Assembly: GCA_907163375.1 (NCBI GenBank)
Contig: CAJQUW010000459.1
Span: 186,001-250,000 of the forward strand
Length of the DNA: 64,000 nt
Origin: Prostheceraeus crozeri
Lineage: Eukaryota > Platyhelminthes > Polycladida > Euryleptidae
Direction of reading: 5' to 3'
Part shown: piece after piece, positions 47,101-59,100 of the stretch
How the letters are laid out: each line of letters opens with the position of its first letter
Numbering within the stretch: the stretch's first letter is position 1
Translations under genes and position numbers: made by a program
The notes under the pieces: model-generated
What the model was told of the DNA's origin: nothing
The model's database searches: none
The model's input: only the letters and a program-made list of their open reading frames with translations

Positions 47101-50100
47101 AGTGTTCTAGCCAATATGCATGTAGGTATATGTTTAAACACTTTAATAACACTGTTAATAACTGATGTACTTTAAAGTTGTGCCACCGAATCTACGAGAA
47201 TTACAATTTTTTGAGAAATGAATTCACAATACACTTCATTGCATTTGAATTGTTTTGAAAATGGCATGACATGGTTGTGGAGTTAATTTTAAGGCTCAGC
47301 AAGAAGATTATTTACAGAATTTTCTCCCCATCAAAAAGCTATGAATGAGGCGAGGGCTACTGAATGAAAAAAAATTGGAAAGTGAGATTAATTTGGACGA
47401 GCTAAAGGAAAATATCGGGTCATATATTATTTGCCTTCTAGATTTGGATAAACCTATGAGCACGTCTGTTGACAGTATCAGGATTACTGCAACTCGCTAG
47501 CGAGTTTTTCCCCCAGAAGATTCTTGACAGGCTTCAATGTAACCGAGAAAGTTAAAATTAGTTTGTTGGGCACCGGTCGATTAATGACAGCAACACTCTG
47601 TCAATGGACGGACCACAGAATTAAACAGGTCGTTTCTTCTTCTGTTTCTGTGGGACGGACAGTGCACTTGTAAAGATGGTTGGAAGAGAACTGATTGCAC
47701 GAAGAAGAATCTAACAATGCATTGAGCTACCTACATGCTGATGAACTGCAATATTTTCATGACAAGTCGTTGGTAATGACTAATCCAAGTATACAGATAG
47801 AACTTTGCTCTCTGACTATGTAGTCAGACATTTTAATACTAAGTTGGCCATCGATCTCCTTTAAGTCGTGATTGTAGAATGCTCTGAGCTTTTAAGCGCT
47901 TTAGACAAAGAGAATATGCTCCTATGCCAGCAGAGACAGCTATCGAAAGAAAGCGTGGTTTTCAAATATTTTGTTTTCTACAGTCTGGTGTCTGCCCTGA
48001 CGTGAACCGGTAAAAAGTCTCAGAAAAAATTCTTGGTAGCGTAATTTTTTTGAATGAAATTGGGTTGTGTTAAGTTCAATTATGTATAATGAGATGAGAA
48101 ACTTTACGCGGCTAACTTGTGGAAAACCCGATGCGTTTTTAAAAGTGCCTAATCACCGATGTAGTCGGTTTCTCTGAGATTAAGGATGGATTTCGGAAAA
48201 ACCTGCGGGAACTTGGCTTTTTTTATAAATGAATTTTGTTTGCCTCAATGTCAGGTTCTTGTTCCATTTAGACCATGTTTGGCATTTTGAAATTTGTGGC
48301 ATTTATGCGATTTTTTTAATTAAAGTCCATTCGTATCAAAACCCACATTTATGATATGGCATGCTATATGATACGAAGTTGTCGATATTGAACAACATTC
48401 TTCAATCCCAATAAATGACTATCTAAGAGCAACCATCATCAACGAATGAGGCGCCAAATGGCTTGTTTCTTTAAATCCTTCACAAAACTCAAAAGTATTC
48501 TTCACGCACGATATAAAGGGTATGATGATGATGGTTTAACGTCACTATTCCCCTGTACTGGGGCTTGGACGGTGCTGACATAATCAGACTTTAATCTGAA
48601 GCGTTGCGATCTTTTAGTCCGGATCCCTTTCCTGACAACTTCAAATAACACTTTCGGGGGTCGACCCCTGGACAGAAAGATCGCTAGGACCGTTGCTAGG
48701 ACCACTTGGATGGACGGCCAACTCAGAATTAAGGTGTCAAACTATACAATCAGAGAGTCAGAGGTGTACAGTATTGTGCAGCAAAATTACCCACTTCTGT
48801 TAATTTTGGAGGAGTGCTTGATTCACACTTGGATTAGTACCAACGAGTTGTCATGGAAACATTACAGCTCATCAGCATGTAGGTAGCTCAACGCATTGGT
48901 AGATTCTTCTTCGTGCAATCAGTTCCATTCCAACCACCTATGCAAGTGCACTGTCCATCCATTGATCGAGTGTTTCTGTCATTAATCGACCGGTGCCCAG
49001 CAAGCTCATTTTAAACCTTCTGATTAGGTTGAAATCATATGAAGAATCTTCTCGCTAACGAGTTGCAACCGATATTCACAAGAATGGATGTAGCTTCACT
49101 TTGTCTCTTCAACAGGTGCTATTTCAGCAGAAGTCTAGCTCTGCACGCAGTAAATGAAAGGTTGCCCTTGCATAAGATCCTCGTCAGAAGCACAACTTGA
49201 GCCAATGCACTCAAGTGCTATCATGTGAGCTTATAACGTAAACGTACTGTGAGTCACTCGAAAACCTTTTTCGTTCGCACATAGAAGTAGCGAAGTTTTG
49301 AAATAATCTTTCCTAGATTACGCTCCTTTACCAATATAATCCTGAAACTGTCAAGAGGCGCACTCGCACTAACAGCTTTCAAATGGAGATAACTTGATAA
49401 GGAAAAGAATATAATCCGATGATTTCTTTTTGATAATTCAAAGTAACTTAATTCAGTGAGTGACCCTTGCCTAATAACTTCGCTGTGCGAGATGCTAAAA
49501 TTTGGAAGAAAAGTTGAATAAGGAAAAAACAATGCAACACTGTTGTAGTTTTCAAATGATTCACATTGAACTGAATTCTGAGCGTTTTATGTGTGAGCGT
49601 GCATGTTTAATGTAATATCTGTATTTCAGATTACCCTACAAAAAAGGGCATATGTTGGCTCGGAGTGTGACATCACATTTCAGAGCAATAACTATCGCTA
49701 ATGTTATAACTATACACTTCGATGGTTATCGCACCATATATATCAAGGTTGATGAACAGTTGAAAAGTCAGGTATGTAAACATAAATATCTTAAGACAAT
49801 CTAGACCATAATTACTTTCATGGATAAATCTTGACAGATTCAAGGTATCTGTGGTCGTTTAGATGGACAAAGAGGTAACGATCTTCGGAAGCGGGATGAT
49901 GAGATGGATTCGACAAAGCCAATTGAAGTAGCTGCATCATACACTACATCGGATTGTGAACCGGTCCCCTTGCCACCTCCTCCAATTGGTGGAGAATCGG
50001 TAAGTTATGATCTTCTCTAAGATAACGCTTTATGGGAATGATTATTCAGCTTTATCCTGACAATCAACTTTTAACTCGGCGTCAATACGAGTTTCTGTAG

Positions 50101-53100
50101 GGAGCGGGGCTCAAAGTGAGACTCTCACAGAATATTGTGCACCCTATGGCTGCTGCGAATCTGCGCGTCTGCCGAGTTCATTCATGGTCTTCTCTGATTA
50201 AGTGAAACTTGTTGGGAGTCATCACCTTTTGTATAGAATCTCTTCAGATGATGAAATCATGTGTTTATGTATCTTGGTCATTGAAACTAAACACATTCAG
50301 CATTAGCTTCATGTTGAATACATTCAAATTCTTCCTATTGTCGACAGACATTATTTTGACTAATTTTAGCCATATTTGATTTTATAATGATATAATATAT
50401 TACCATATTTTATTAATCAGGCCTAATGTAATTTTGTTCTTGCATGTATCACCGATCAAAAGCATGATGAGAACACATGCAAATAATAGGAAGTGACTTG
50501 AAAGAATTCCATTTAAAAAATTATCAATATAGACTTAGCACATTTCACTTGATCAGAGAATCATAGAAACTCTCATTTTACAGAAAGCTTCAATTTTTTT
50601 GCCATTGAATATACATTATGTTGTCCTTGATATTAGGAACCGGGTATAACTCGGCGGACCCCCAGAGTCATAGTAGCCACAGGGTGCAATATTCTGTGAA
50701 AGTCTCATTTCCACTTCGTTTCCTGCTGAGCCTGGTGCTGGCTATTCATGCTGTGAAATACTGATGATATGGTCATCAATTGCAGTAAAACCATTTTGAG
50801 ATAAATCTTGAACCTAGAATAAAGACCATCTTGTCAATTTGTCACTGATAATTGCAGAATACATTTAGTGAATCGAGTGATTATAAGTCCAATATGCTAA
50901 TGAAGCTTAAAGGAATTTGTTATACATTTGATATGTTTATCTCAAAAATGCAACGTTGCAAACTGACGAAAAGTTAGTTTCATAATGATGACAATTGAAT
51001 TATGCTTGTGCTGCGAATTTTCTAAGAAATAGACGATAACTGCATGGCAAGCCCATTTACCTAGGCAAAAGCGAATCTGACTAAGCAAGCACTTCTGCAT
51101 GGTCAACGATCATAAAATATGCAGCAAGTTATTTTATCTCAATCTATTAGAACTATGGTGGCAAACTGATGATTTAAAGAAATTTTCAAAATTCAGGATA
51201 TCAGAAGTAGGGGCAATACCGTTTGTGAGATTAAATATTAAGCACAATACAATTAATTTTTATATAACTGTCGGGTCGATAAATTGAATTATTTTGCAGA
51301 TAATTGACTTTTGGTTATTGATTACTGATGTCATGCCTAAATCTCGCAATTTCAGACTGGAGTTAATCAGGTGCGTATTGAGAAAAAGCGCCTTTTAGCA
51401 GCTTTATATGCTGTAGGATCAGTTGTGTAGACCAGTTTGTTTTGTTTACATTCAAATATTTTGCCATCAATTATTTGTGAATAAATGTTCGAAATTGATC
51501 ATGTGTTATATGGCGTTATTTTGTCTTTTGTAACAAGCAGGTCTTCCTGGTCACATATTGATGAACAGTTTTCAAGTGTGAAATGGAATAGTCGAATATG
51601 ACGAACGTATTTCGAGTCATTTGGTCAGTGCTGACCATCACCAGTCAGTAGTTATGATAAAATTGACAGTTGCAAATGTAAATAAATGTTACATTCACAA
51701 TGATTTTGCTAGTAAATCATGGCAAGACGTAAACGCAAACGGCTTATGAAACAAACCTCGAAGTTATTCGAAAGGCATTGCAACGTACAACAAAGTGCCG
51801 AGCGAATAACTTTGGTTTTCCTTTTCATATTAGTTACGTGCAGAAACGGTGCTTTACGTAGAAAAAGACTGTGCATTGTGCATCTATTGATTCCAGTTTC
51901 AAGACGTTTCATTCATCATTCGAATGATGTTAAATACGGAACACGATGTCTTCCACTTGAATGAAAATATTTTTAAAGCTCACAATTTTCTTTACATGTG
52001 TTTACTGTTGGCATTCATCAATCTGCTGTGCTTTGAAAAAACTCCTTGTTCTCTTTATGTCCTCGAAATCAATAGGTCAACGGTTGTCTTGCTTAATTTC
52101 ATGCTTGAAATGTGTTCATCAACCTGTGGAAAAACCTAGAAATGCTTGATTGATTATATCCATCTATCAACTTAAAAATCATTAATACACATTAAAAAAT
52201 TGAAACTTGAAAGAGATGATCTCAAATCAGCTAACTCAATAATTTCAATTTTGAAAATGATTTCAATATTTTCAAACTCACAGATAATAAATGGAATATC
52301 ACCTTCAATGAGAGTCAATGAAAATCTTAGAAGATGGTGTAAGCATGAGATCAATTTAATCCCAATTGATGCCACATACACGTATGTTCTGCCCTGACAG
52401 CTACAGATTTTTAGAGCTAAGGTGATCGTTATGTTGTATTTAGCATTGTAATCTAAATGATATGACAGCAATATGAATAAGCAGTATAATGAGTAGATGT
52501 TTATTGAATTTCTGTTTATTTCATGCAAAGAAACATGTATATAATCATATACTTCCATTAACATACATGTCTGGAACGAGCGAACGAGAAAACATACGAG
52601 ACAAATGGTCAAAGAATTCGTCAAGCCCACTTCTCGACATCCACATGTTTTGTGTGACAAGTTTTGGTCGTTCAAATAGCGACAGTGATACGTTTTTCTT
52701 GAAATATGATAAATTATTCCAGTATTCCAGACACTATTTGTTTGAATACTCTGAGTGCTTTGTGTTGAGAAGTCTGCCCAAGATTGGAAATTTTGAATTG
52801 TTTACACAACAAGTAATTATTTCACGAGACTAATCATAAAATAATTCATGTAATGAAATCGCCAAATATACTTGCAGTTGGGACCATATTCTTATAGGTA
52901 AATGTTTACGGAAAATACTCCAACTGTTATTAACTTTCTCTTTATTGATGCACACGTTTCGGTGGCTGCTGCGCACCTTGATCACTGCCGATTACAGAAT
53001 GGAATGGCATTCCATTCTGTAATCGGCAGTGATCGAGGTGCGCAGCAGCCACCGAAACGTGTGCATCAATAAAGAGAAAGTTAATAACAGTTGGAGTATT

Positions 53101-56100
53101 TTCCGTACACATTTACCTATAAGAATTCATGTAATGATTATCCATCCTTACACTCTTTCTTAATGGTTCGTAGCAATGAAGCATTAAAATAATCTATCAT
53201 GTGCTCCGAAGTGGTTAGAAGGCGCAATTATCGTTTGAATTTCATGAGAGAATGACTAGTATGTTGATGTATCTTGTAAATAATTACTCATGTCGACCTA
53301 GTCGCTGTAAAGTAGGGCTAGTGTCAAAAATGCTGAGTTAAGAGGATTTTGTGGCACTCCACCTTTTACGGGAAGGGCGTGTCATGCATTTTGGATAACT
53401 ATCAGATATAGACTTCCGAGCGGAAGTTAAAACTAGACTTCCGATTACACTTTCGGGACTCGACTTCTGAACCGAAAGATCGCTAGACCAAACACTTGTC
53501 GCTGCCATGGACGTAAATGCACGTCAATGTGTCTACTCAAATTTGCCGAATTAATTTTAGACTGCTGTACAGTAAACGTGCATCAATATCAATTCAAACT
53601 ATTACCGCTGCAATAGCTGACGCAGCTTTATATTTCTACTGTAATGACGTAGAACTGCGTCAAAGCTAACTTGAGTTGCACATACATTTTCCGTTTAATA
53701 TTTTATTATTTGACTGAAGTGTTGTCCTTTAAATTAACACAGTTGATTCTTCGCTTTCGCCAGCTTTCGTGTGGCACCAGATGAAGGAATATTTTTTCTG
53801 AATTACCGATGAACAGAGCTGGAGACTGTATGCATGGTAGTCGTGTAGTGTTTTGATTTTATACTGTACATGAGTTCACATAGACCTAATGAATGATGAA
53901 TGGTATTACGTCACTACTGACTCACAGTGGGGGTTTGCACGGTGCTGACACAGTCAGACTTTATTCTGAAGCGTTGCGATCTTTTATTCCGGATGCCCTT
54001 CCTGACGACTTCCACTGACACTTTCGACCGCTGGACCGAAGGATTGTTAGGCCAAGCACTTGACCACTGTGCCATGGAGACCTTACTATGATGAAATTAG
54101 TAACATTAACGATATATGTCCGACACTGAGGACTGAAGCAATAACAGCTTCGTTGGTTGCGTGGATCAGTCCAATGCAGTTTTCCATCTCTACGACTTCA
54201 CGCGAAGACAATGAACTGGATTTGTCTTATTTTTATATTAGCTAATAAATTGATCCGATGTTTGCGACGATACATGTGGCGAATTGGATTTTGGCACAGA
54301 TGGTCGACATTTGAAGATTGAGTATTATTTAAATGCAGTAGAAAATTATACCAAATATGCTATTCGATTGATTGATGATTGAATCTTCACCGAAAATAGG
54401 ACCAATGAGACCAAATCCTCGTCCATATCTAGAAGCGAAAACTTTTGAGCAGCTGATGAATTCAGAGATATCGCAAAATGCGGTGTAACTTGAATCTTAA
54501 CTTTTAGATTTTTTTTACATAAACTGCGTAGCTTGAAACAAAAATTCCAATAAGACAAATCATGCAGCTATTATAAATTATTAGTATTTTCTAGATATAT
54601 TTTCTTTAGCTAGATATTATTAGTATTTTCATTTATGATTGCCAAAAAAGGGTGAATTTCGATAATGATAAACATGTTATTCACTATCGAAAAAATTATC
54701 AAAACACAACAACATAATGAGTTTGAAATCAGTATCAAGAGTTGATGGAATTCAAATCGTACCGAGAAGCGATGAATGTTGAAGTAGATTTACGTTCACC
54801 GCTCAAAAGGGGAAAATTGGCAGCGATAAGGCTTAGGAAAGCAATTTAGAAGCCTTGAGCTTTCCGAACACTGGAGCCAGTCACTTACCATTTACTTGGT
54901 CGAAAGACAAGAAAGGTCATTATCAAATCCAAAAAGCAGTTCACTTAGCATAAAGCACACCAAGAAATAAAAATGTTGATGGATGGAAATCGTTAGCATG
55001 AAATAATTAAAAATCACGCTACTAGGAATAGCTGAAATAAGTAACTGTAAGCAAAAGTGAAGTGGAGGCTAAATGGAATGAAGTCAATAGTACTGCTGCA
55101 GCTACTATGATCACTGGTTATTAAAATTCAATTGCAAGTACTTTTGGATAAGCAGTCAATTGATTTTAATGGAAGCAATCAATCAATGGCAAGTATTTGA
55201 TGACAGCAAACAATTGCTGTTGTTGTTGTTGCGCCCGTCAGCTATGTATTGTCGTTGGCCGGGATCCGGCCAATCCGCAGCATGAAGTCTAGCATCTGCG
55301 CAGGTTTGATCTTCTCTTTGTCCTTCTCCTCCAAAATCGACTTGCCGATCGCTCTTCTCGAGGTCTTCGTATTGCCAGGCAGTTCATAAGGATTTGGTCT
55401 CGCGTTTCCTCTAGGTTGCATTCTTGGCAGGTGCCGTCTTCCTCTTGTCCAATCCGTTCTCGATATTCGCGAAAGATGGTAGAATGTCCAGTTCTTATTC
55501 TTGCTAGAGTTGTTCTTTCTTCTCTCGTGAGTTCCACTTCATCCTTATCGCCTATCTTCCACTCGTTGTTGTTTTTGTTGCAGTACTTGATGTTCGCTTT
55601 CAATTTCCTTTCATCGGCAGACTTTGCTGTTCGGTAGTCTATGGCAGTGGCATTTTGATCCAAATCTGCAGCCTCGTTTGCTAATGTGTCAGCTTCTTCA
55701 TTGCCATCGATGTTCATGTGGCTTGGTATCCATTGGATGTGTACTTCTGCTCCGCTTTCATCAATTTCATCTAGCATTTTCTAACTGTTGTCCAATGGTC
55801 TGATGTCTTGATCTGCAGGGCAAGTTTTCATCCTCGTGATTATGGATTTGCTGTCTGTGAAAATCACAACTTTCTTTACATATGTGCACTTGCTAACGGA
55901 TTCCCGGGGGGCTCTCTAGGCAGTTGCTTCTGCTCTGAAGCTGCTACAGTACTTTCTAGCCGCTTTTTTGATACTATGACTTTCTCCCGGTTTCTTGATG
56001 CTACATCCCGCTCTTCCATTCTCTTGCCCTTCCTTCACTGACCCGTCAGTATAACAGATCACATCCACTTCTACGCTTAGTTCTTCTATAATATTTATTG

Positions 56101-59100
56101 CAGATCTTATTAGTTTTTCTTTTTGCTGCTTTGCATATTTCTTGCTAGACCCGTCTGGGAAATCTTCTTGTAGGTTACATTCGGTATTTCCTTCCAGGGT
56201 GGAATGCTTGTTCGTCTTATGAGTAGTTCCGTCGCAAGGTCCCTTGTTCCTGCTTCTTGGTTTTTGCTTCTTTCGACAGGTCGGTTATTCAGATTTCTAT
56301 AATCTCTTCTATACTTTACTCTAGCATTTGCTGCAAAGATTTTGCCTCTTACTTTTCCTCTAGGTCTGCTTCTGTCAGCAAAGCCACTATTTGCGTTGAC
56401 CTGAGACACCCAGTGATTAGCCTTGCCCCTGTATTCCGTTGCAGCAATTCATTGCAATTAATAGGGTCATCAAACAATAAATTGCAATTATTTATCACAT
56501 CCGTTTGAATAGACTTATTCTTGATATTGAATTTTTCGCTCTCTCTGACTACATGGGCCTGGATATTTCAGAAGTCATATAATAGCTATTATCAATTTGG
56601 ATAATGATTTCAGAAGACCCATTACATGATATTTTTGTTTATATTCTTCATTGGATGTGATTATTGATAAATTTCATTACACACTTAAATTCATGCATCA
56701 CAATTGTAGTGATAATCATTTATTGAAATATGTGAATGAATGACCACACGTGCCTATAACATGGCATAAAATAGAGTTTCAAAAGTTATTACAAAAATAG
56801 CGTAATATAGAGATGCTATACAGCTGATAGTTCGTGACTTGAATCCTGAAAGCGGTCAGTTTTTGTGAATAAAACATGTTTAGTAAGCTTTGTGTCTAAA
56901 TAAATCAGTGGGTGGGATGTTTTCGCTACGACATGAGTGGTGACGGCATTGCAAGCAAATCAGGCAATTAGACTACTTTTCCCATCACAACACAAATCAA
57001 CTAATGAATTGCAATTATTGACTGACACCAATTAATCAATTGCAATTATTCGATGGCACCAATCAATTAATTGTAGTTTTTGATAGCAACAATAAATGCA
57101 ATCAATTATTGATAGTCTCGGACTGTGATCAAAGCTGATAAGATAGGATGATCGTGCCAAGGACTGCATTAGTAATATTTGTTTTAATCTACTTAAACTT
57201 TCATCTCAGTTCTAACTTTCACTTTTTTGACAGGTTGTGGTTTTAAATAGACGATTGCTTGGTTGCTGTCATGATATTCAACTTTGAATGAATGGATAAA
57301 AGAGTATTCATTCTAAAGCTACACCTAAAGCTTCAATGACGTCTCTTTTAAGCTTTCATTGACGCATCTCATAATTTATGATCATTAGAACTGTATCTTT
57401 AATCACTCATGATAGGATGAGATGCATAAATTTGCTTTCTGATTGGTGAGAATTGACATGGAAATTTAGGAGGCCATGTCAGACTAAGTGAAAAATTGAA
57501 TTTGCGCATATTTGAGACCCTATTTTATCAATTATCTGAGCTTCCAATTTGTATGAATATGCTGAATATGAACAGTATAAATAAAACCCATTCAAAACAC
57601 ACAATGATGGTTCTGAGACAAATGTTATTTTTCGGGTTTAATGGAGTATTATAGATCTTCCATTCTTGATGTCTTTTTATTTGTAATTGATGTTTGAGAT
57701 TTTCAAAGTAGATAAGGAATACCCGGAGAGTTGACTAAGGATATTCGACTTCAAAGTTTCTGTGTTAATTTTTCCTCTTTAGCTTTGGTCACAGAATACA
57801 TCAAGCATTTAGATGGATTGTTTATATGTCTACTATGATTTTCATTTAGATTTATGAAAATGTTTATGAAGTAATGGTTTTTTAGAGTGTTTTGGCAAAC
57901 TGACTTGTTCATTTACTCATGTGAATTCTCACACACATTCTTGCTCAATATTTTATTCAAATATTCACTCAATAAATCTTTCAGCTTCCTGCAGTTCGGG
58001 TATGTTTTCTTTCATTGATAGAAGTGACTGAAAAGAGCATGTTTACGTCATCAGTCTCTGGGGTTCTTACGAGAATCATATACCAGCATTAATACCAATA
58101 ATATTTTGCGTCGAGTATCTCCCGCCTGTATTCATCTGCATCAGGGATGTCTATGAACCATAGATAGTTCTATGGTTCATAGACATCCCTGATCTGCGTG
58201 CTGGAACTTGATGACGTAAATGTGGTCTTGAATTTTTTGTTTAATGTTAACTCTTTGCTACAACTTATTATTATTGTTATTATTCAATTACTGTATTTAT
58301 CATCTGCCCGTCATTGAAATTTGCCACATATTCTCAACGAATTCATGATTTACTGACAAAGCGTGCAGTGGATTGTAGAAATCGGTTTTGAAATGACATA
58401 CTGAAACTAGGAAAAATCTTAATCAGATGAAATTATTTCTTGAAAAGTATACTAAATCATTTTTTGATGTCAAACTGAAGTCTTAGTTTTTACGAGAGTA
58501 TAAAAGGCCAGAGAAATTGTAGGCGCTCAGAGTTCACTTACAAGTAAAATTCTATAATTCGTCGCCTTGAAATTTCATCAGTCTTCAGCCATTATATACT
58601 CACGCAATGTTTCTCGAAGGTGGTAAACAGTATACTAAATGTTATTTTTATATGAATTCCCCAGTATTTCAATTTGCATTACAATGAAACTACGTACGCA
58701 ACTATGAAATCAGAAGCTTTGTATCCATGTTATCCATGGAAATACAAGAAGTGTTTATCTGGATTCCAATAAGTCTTCTATGTTGCAATGACATCAAAAG
58801 TTGTATTCTCCTGATATTTCAGCGTAGTATAATTGTCAGTGTTCGTGTTTCGGCAGAGCTAGTAAAGATGGAGAGTTGACTAAGATATTTCCCTTCTTTT
58901 ACTATTCCCGAATGAAAGCACATCAGTTAGCAAACTTTATCAACTTCAATGCACAAAATATCTGTTAATGGATGTTACATTTGTAGTGATTTATGGTGTG
59001 GTTTACTGTCTGGATAGATATCTTTAAGTTTTACGAGTATTTGATTATTTACAAAAAATGTCATTTTGTTGCACTTCAATAATATTTTTTTAAATTTCTG

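Larger units (their letters stand above)
55117..57120. repeat. Degenerate CAATTGCAATTATT repeats, split by the LINE
   Basis: Words such as CAATTGCAATTATT, CAATCAATTAATTG and AATTGATT recur at 55,117-55,207, 56,440-56,500 and 56,995-57,120. They lie on both sides of the LINE remnant, which seems to have inserted into this repeat tract. Confidence 0.5.

Noticed and set aside
51719-51964. A basic 81-codon protein ([12 protein letters not shown])
   Set aside because: No similarity to a known family could be seen, and there is no sign of splicing or neighbours to support it.
52172-52675. A 167-codon open frame on the minus strand
   Set aside because: No recognisable domain; it is antisense to a better-supported LINE-like reading and its composition fits chance in AT-rich DNA.
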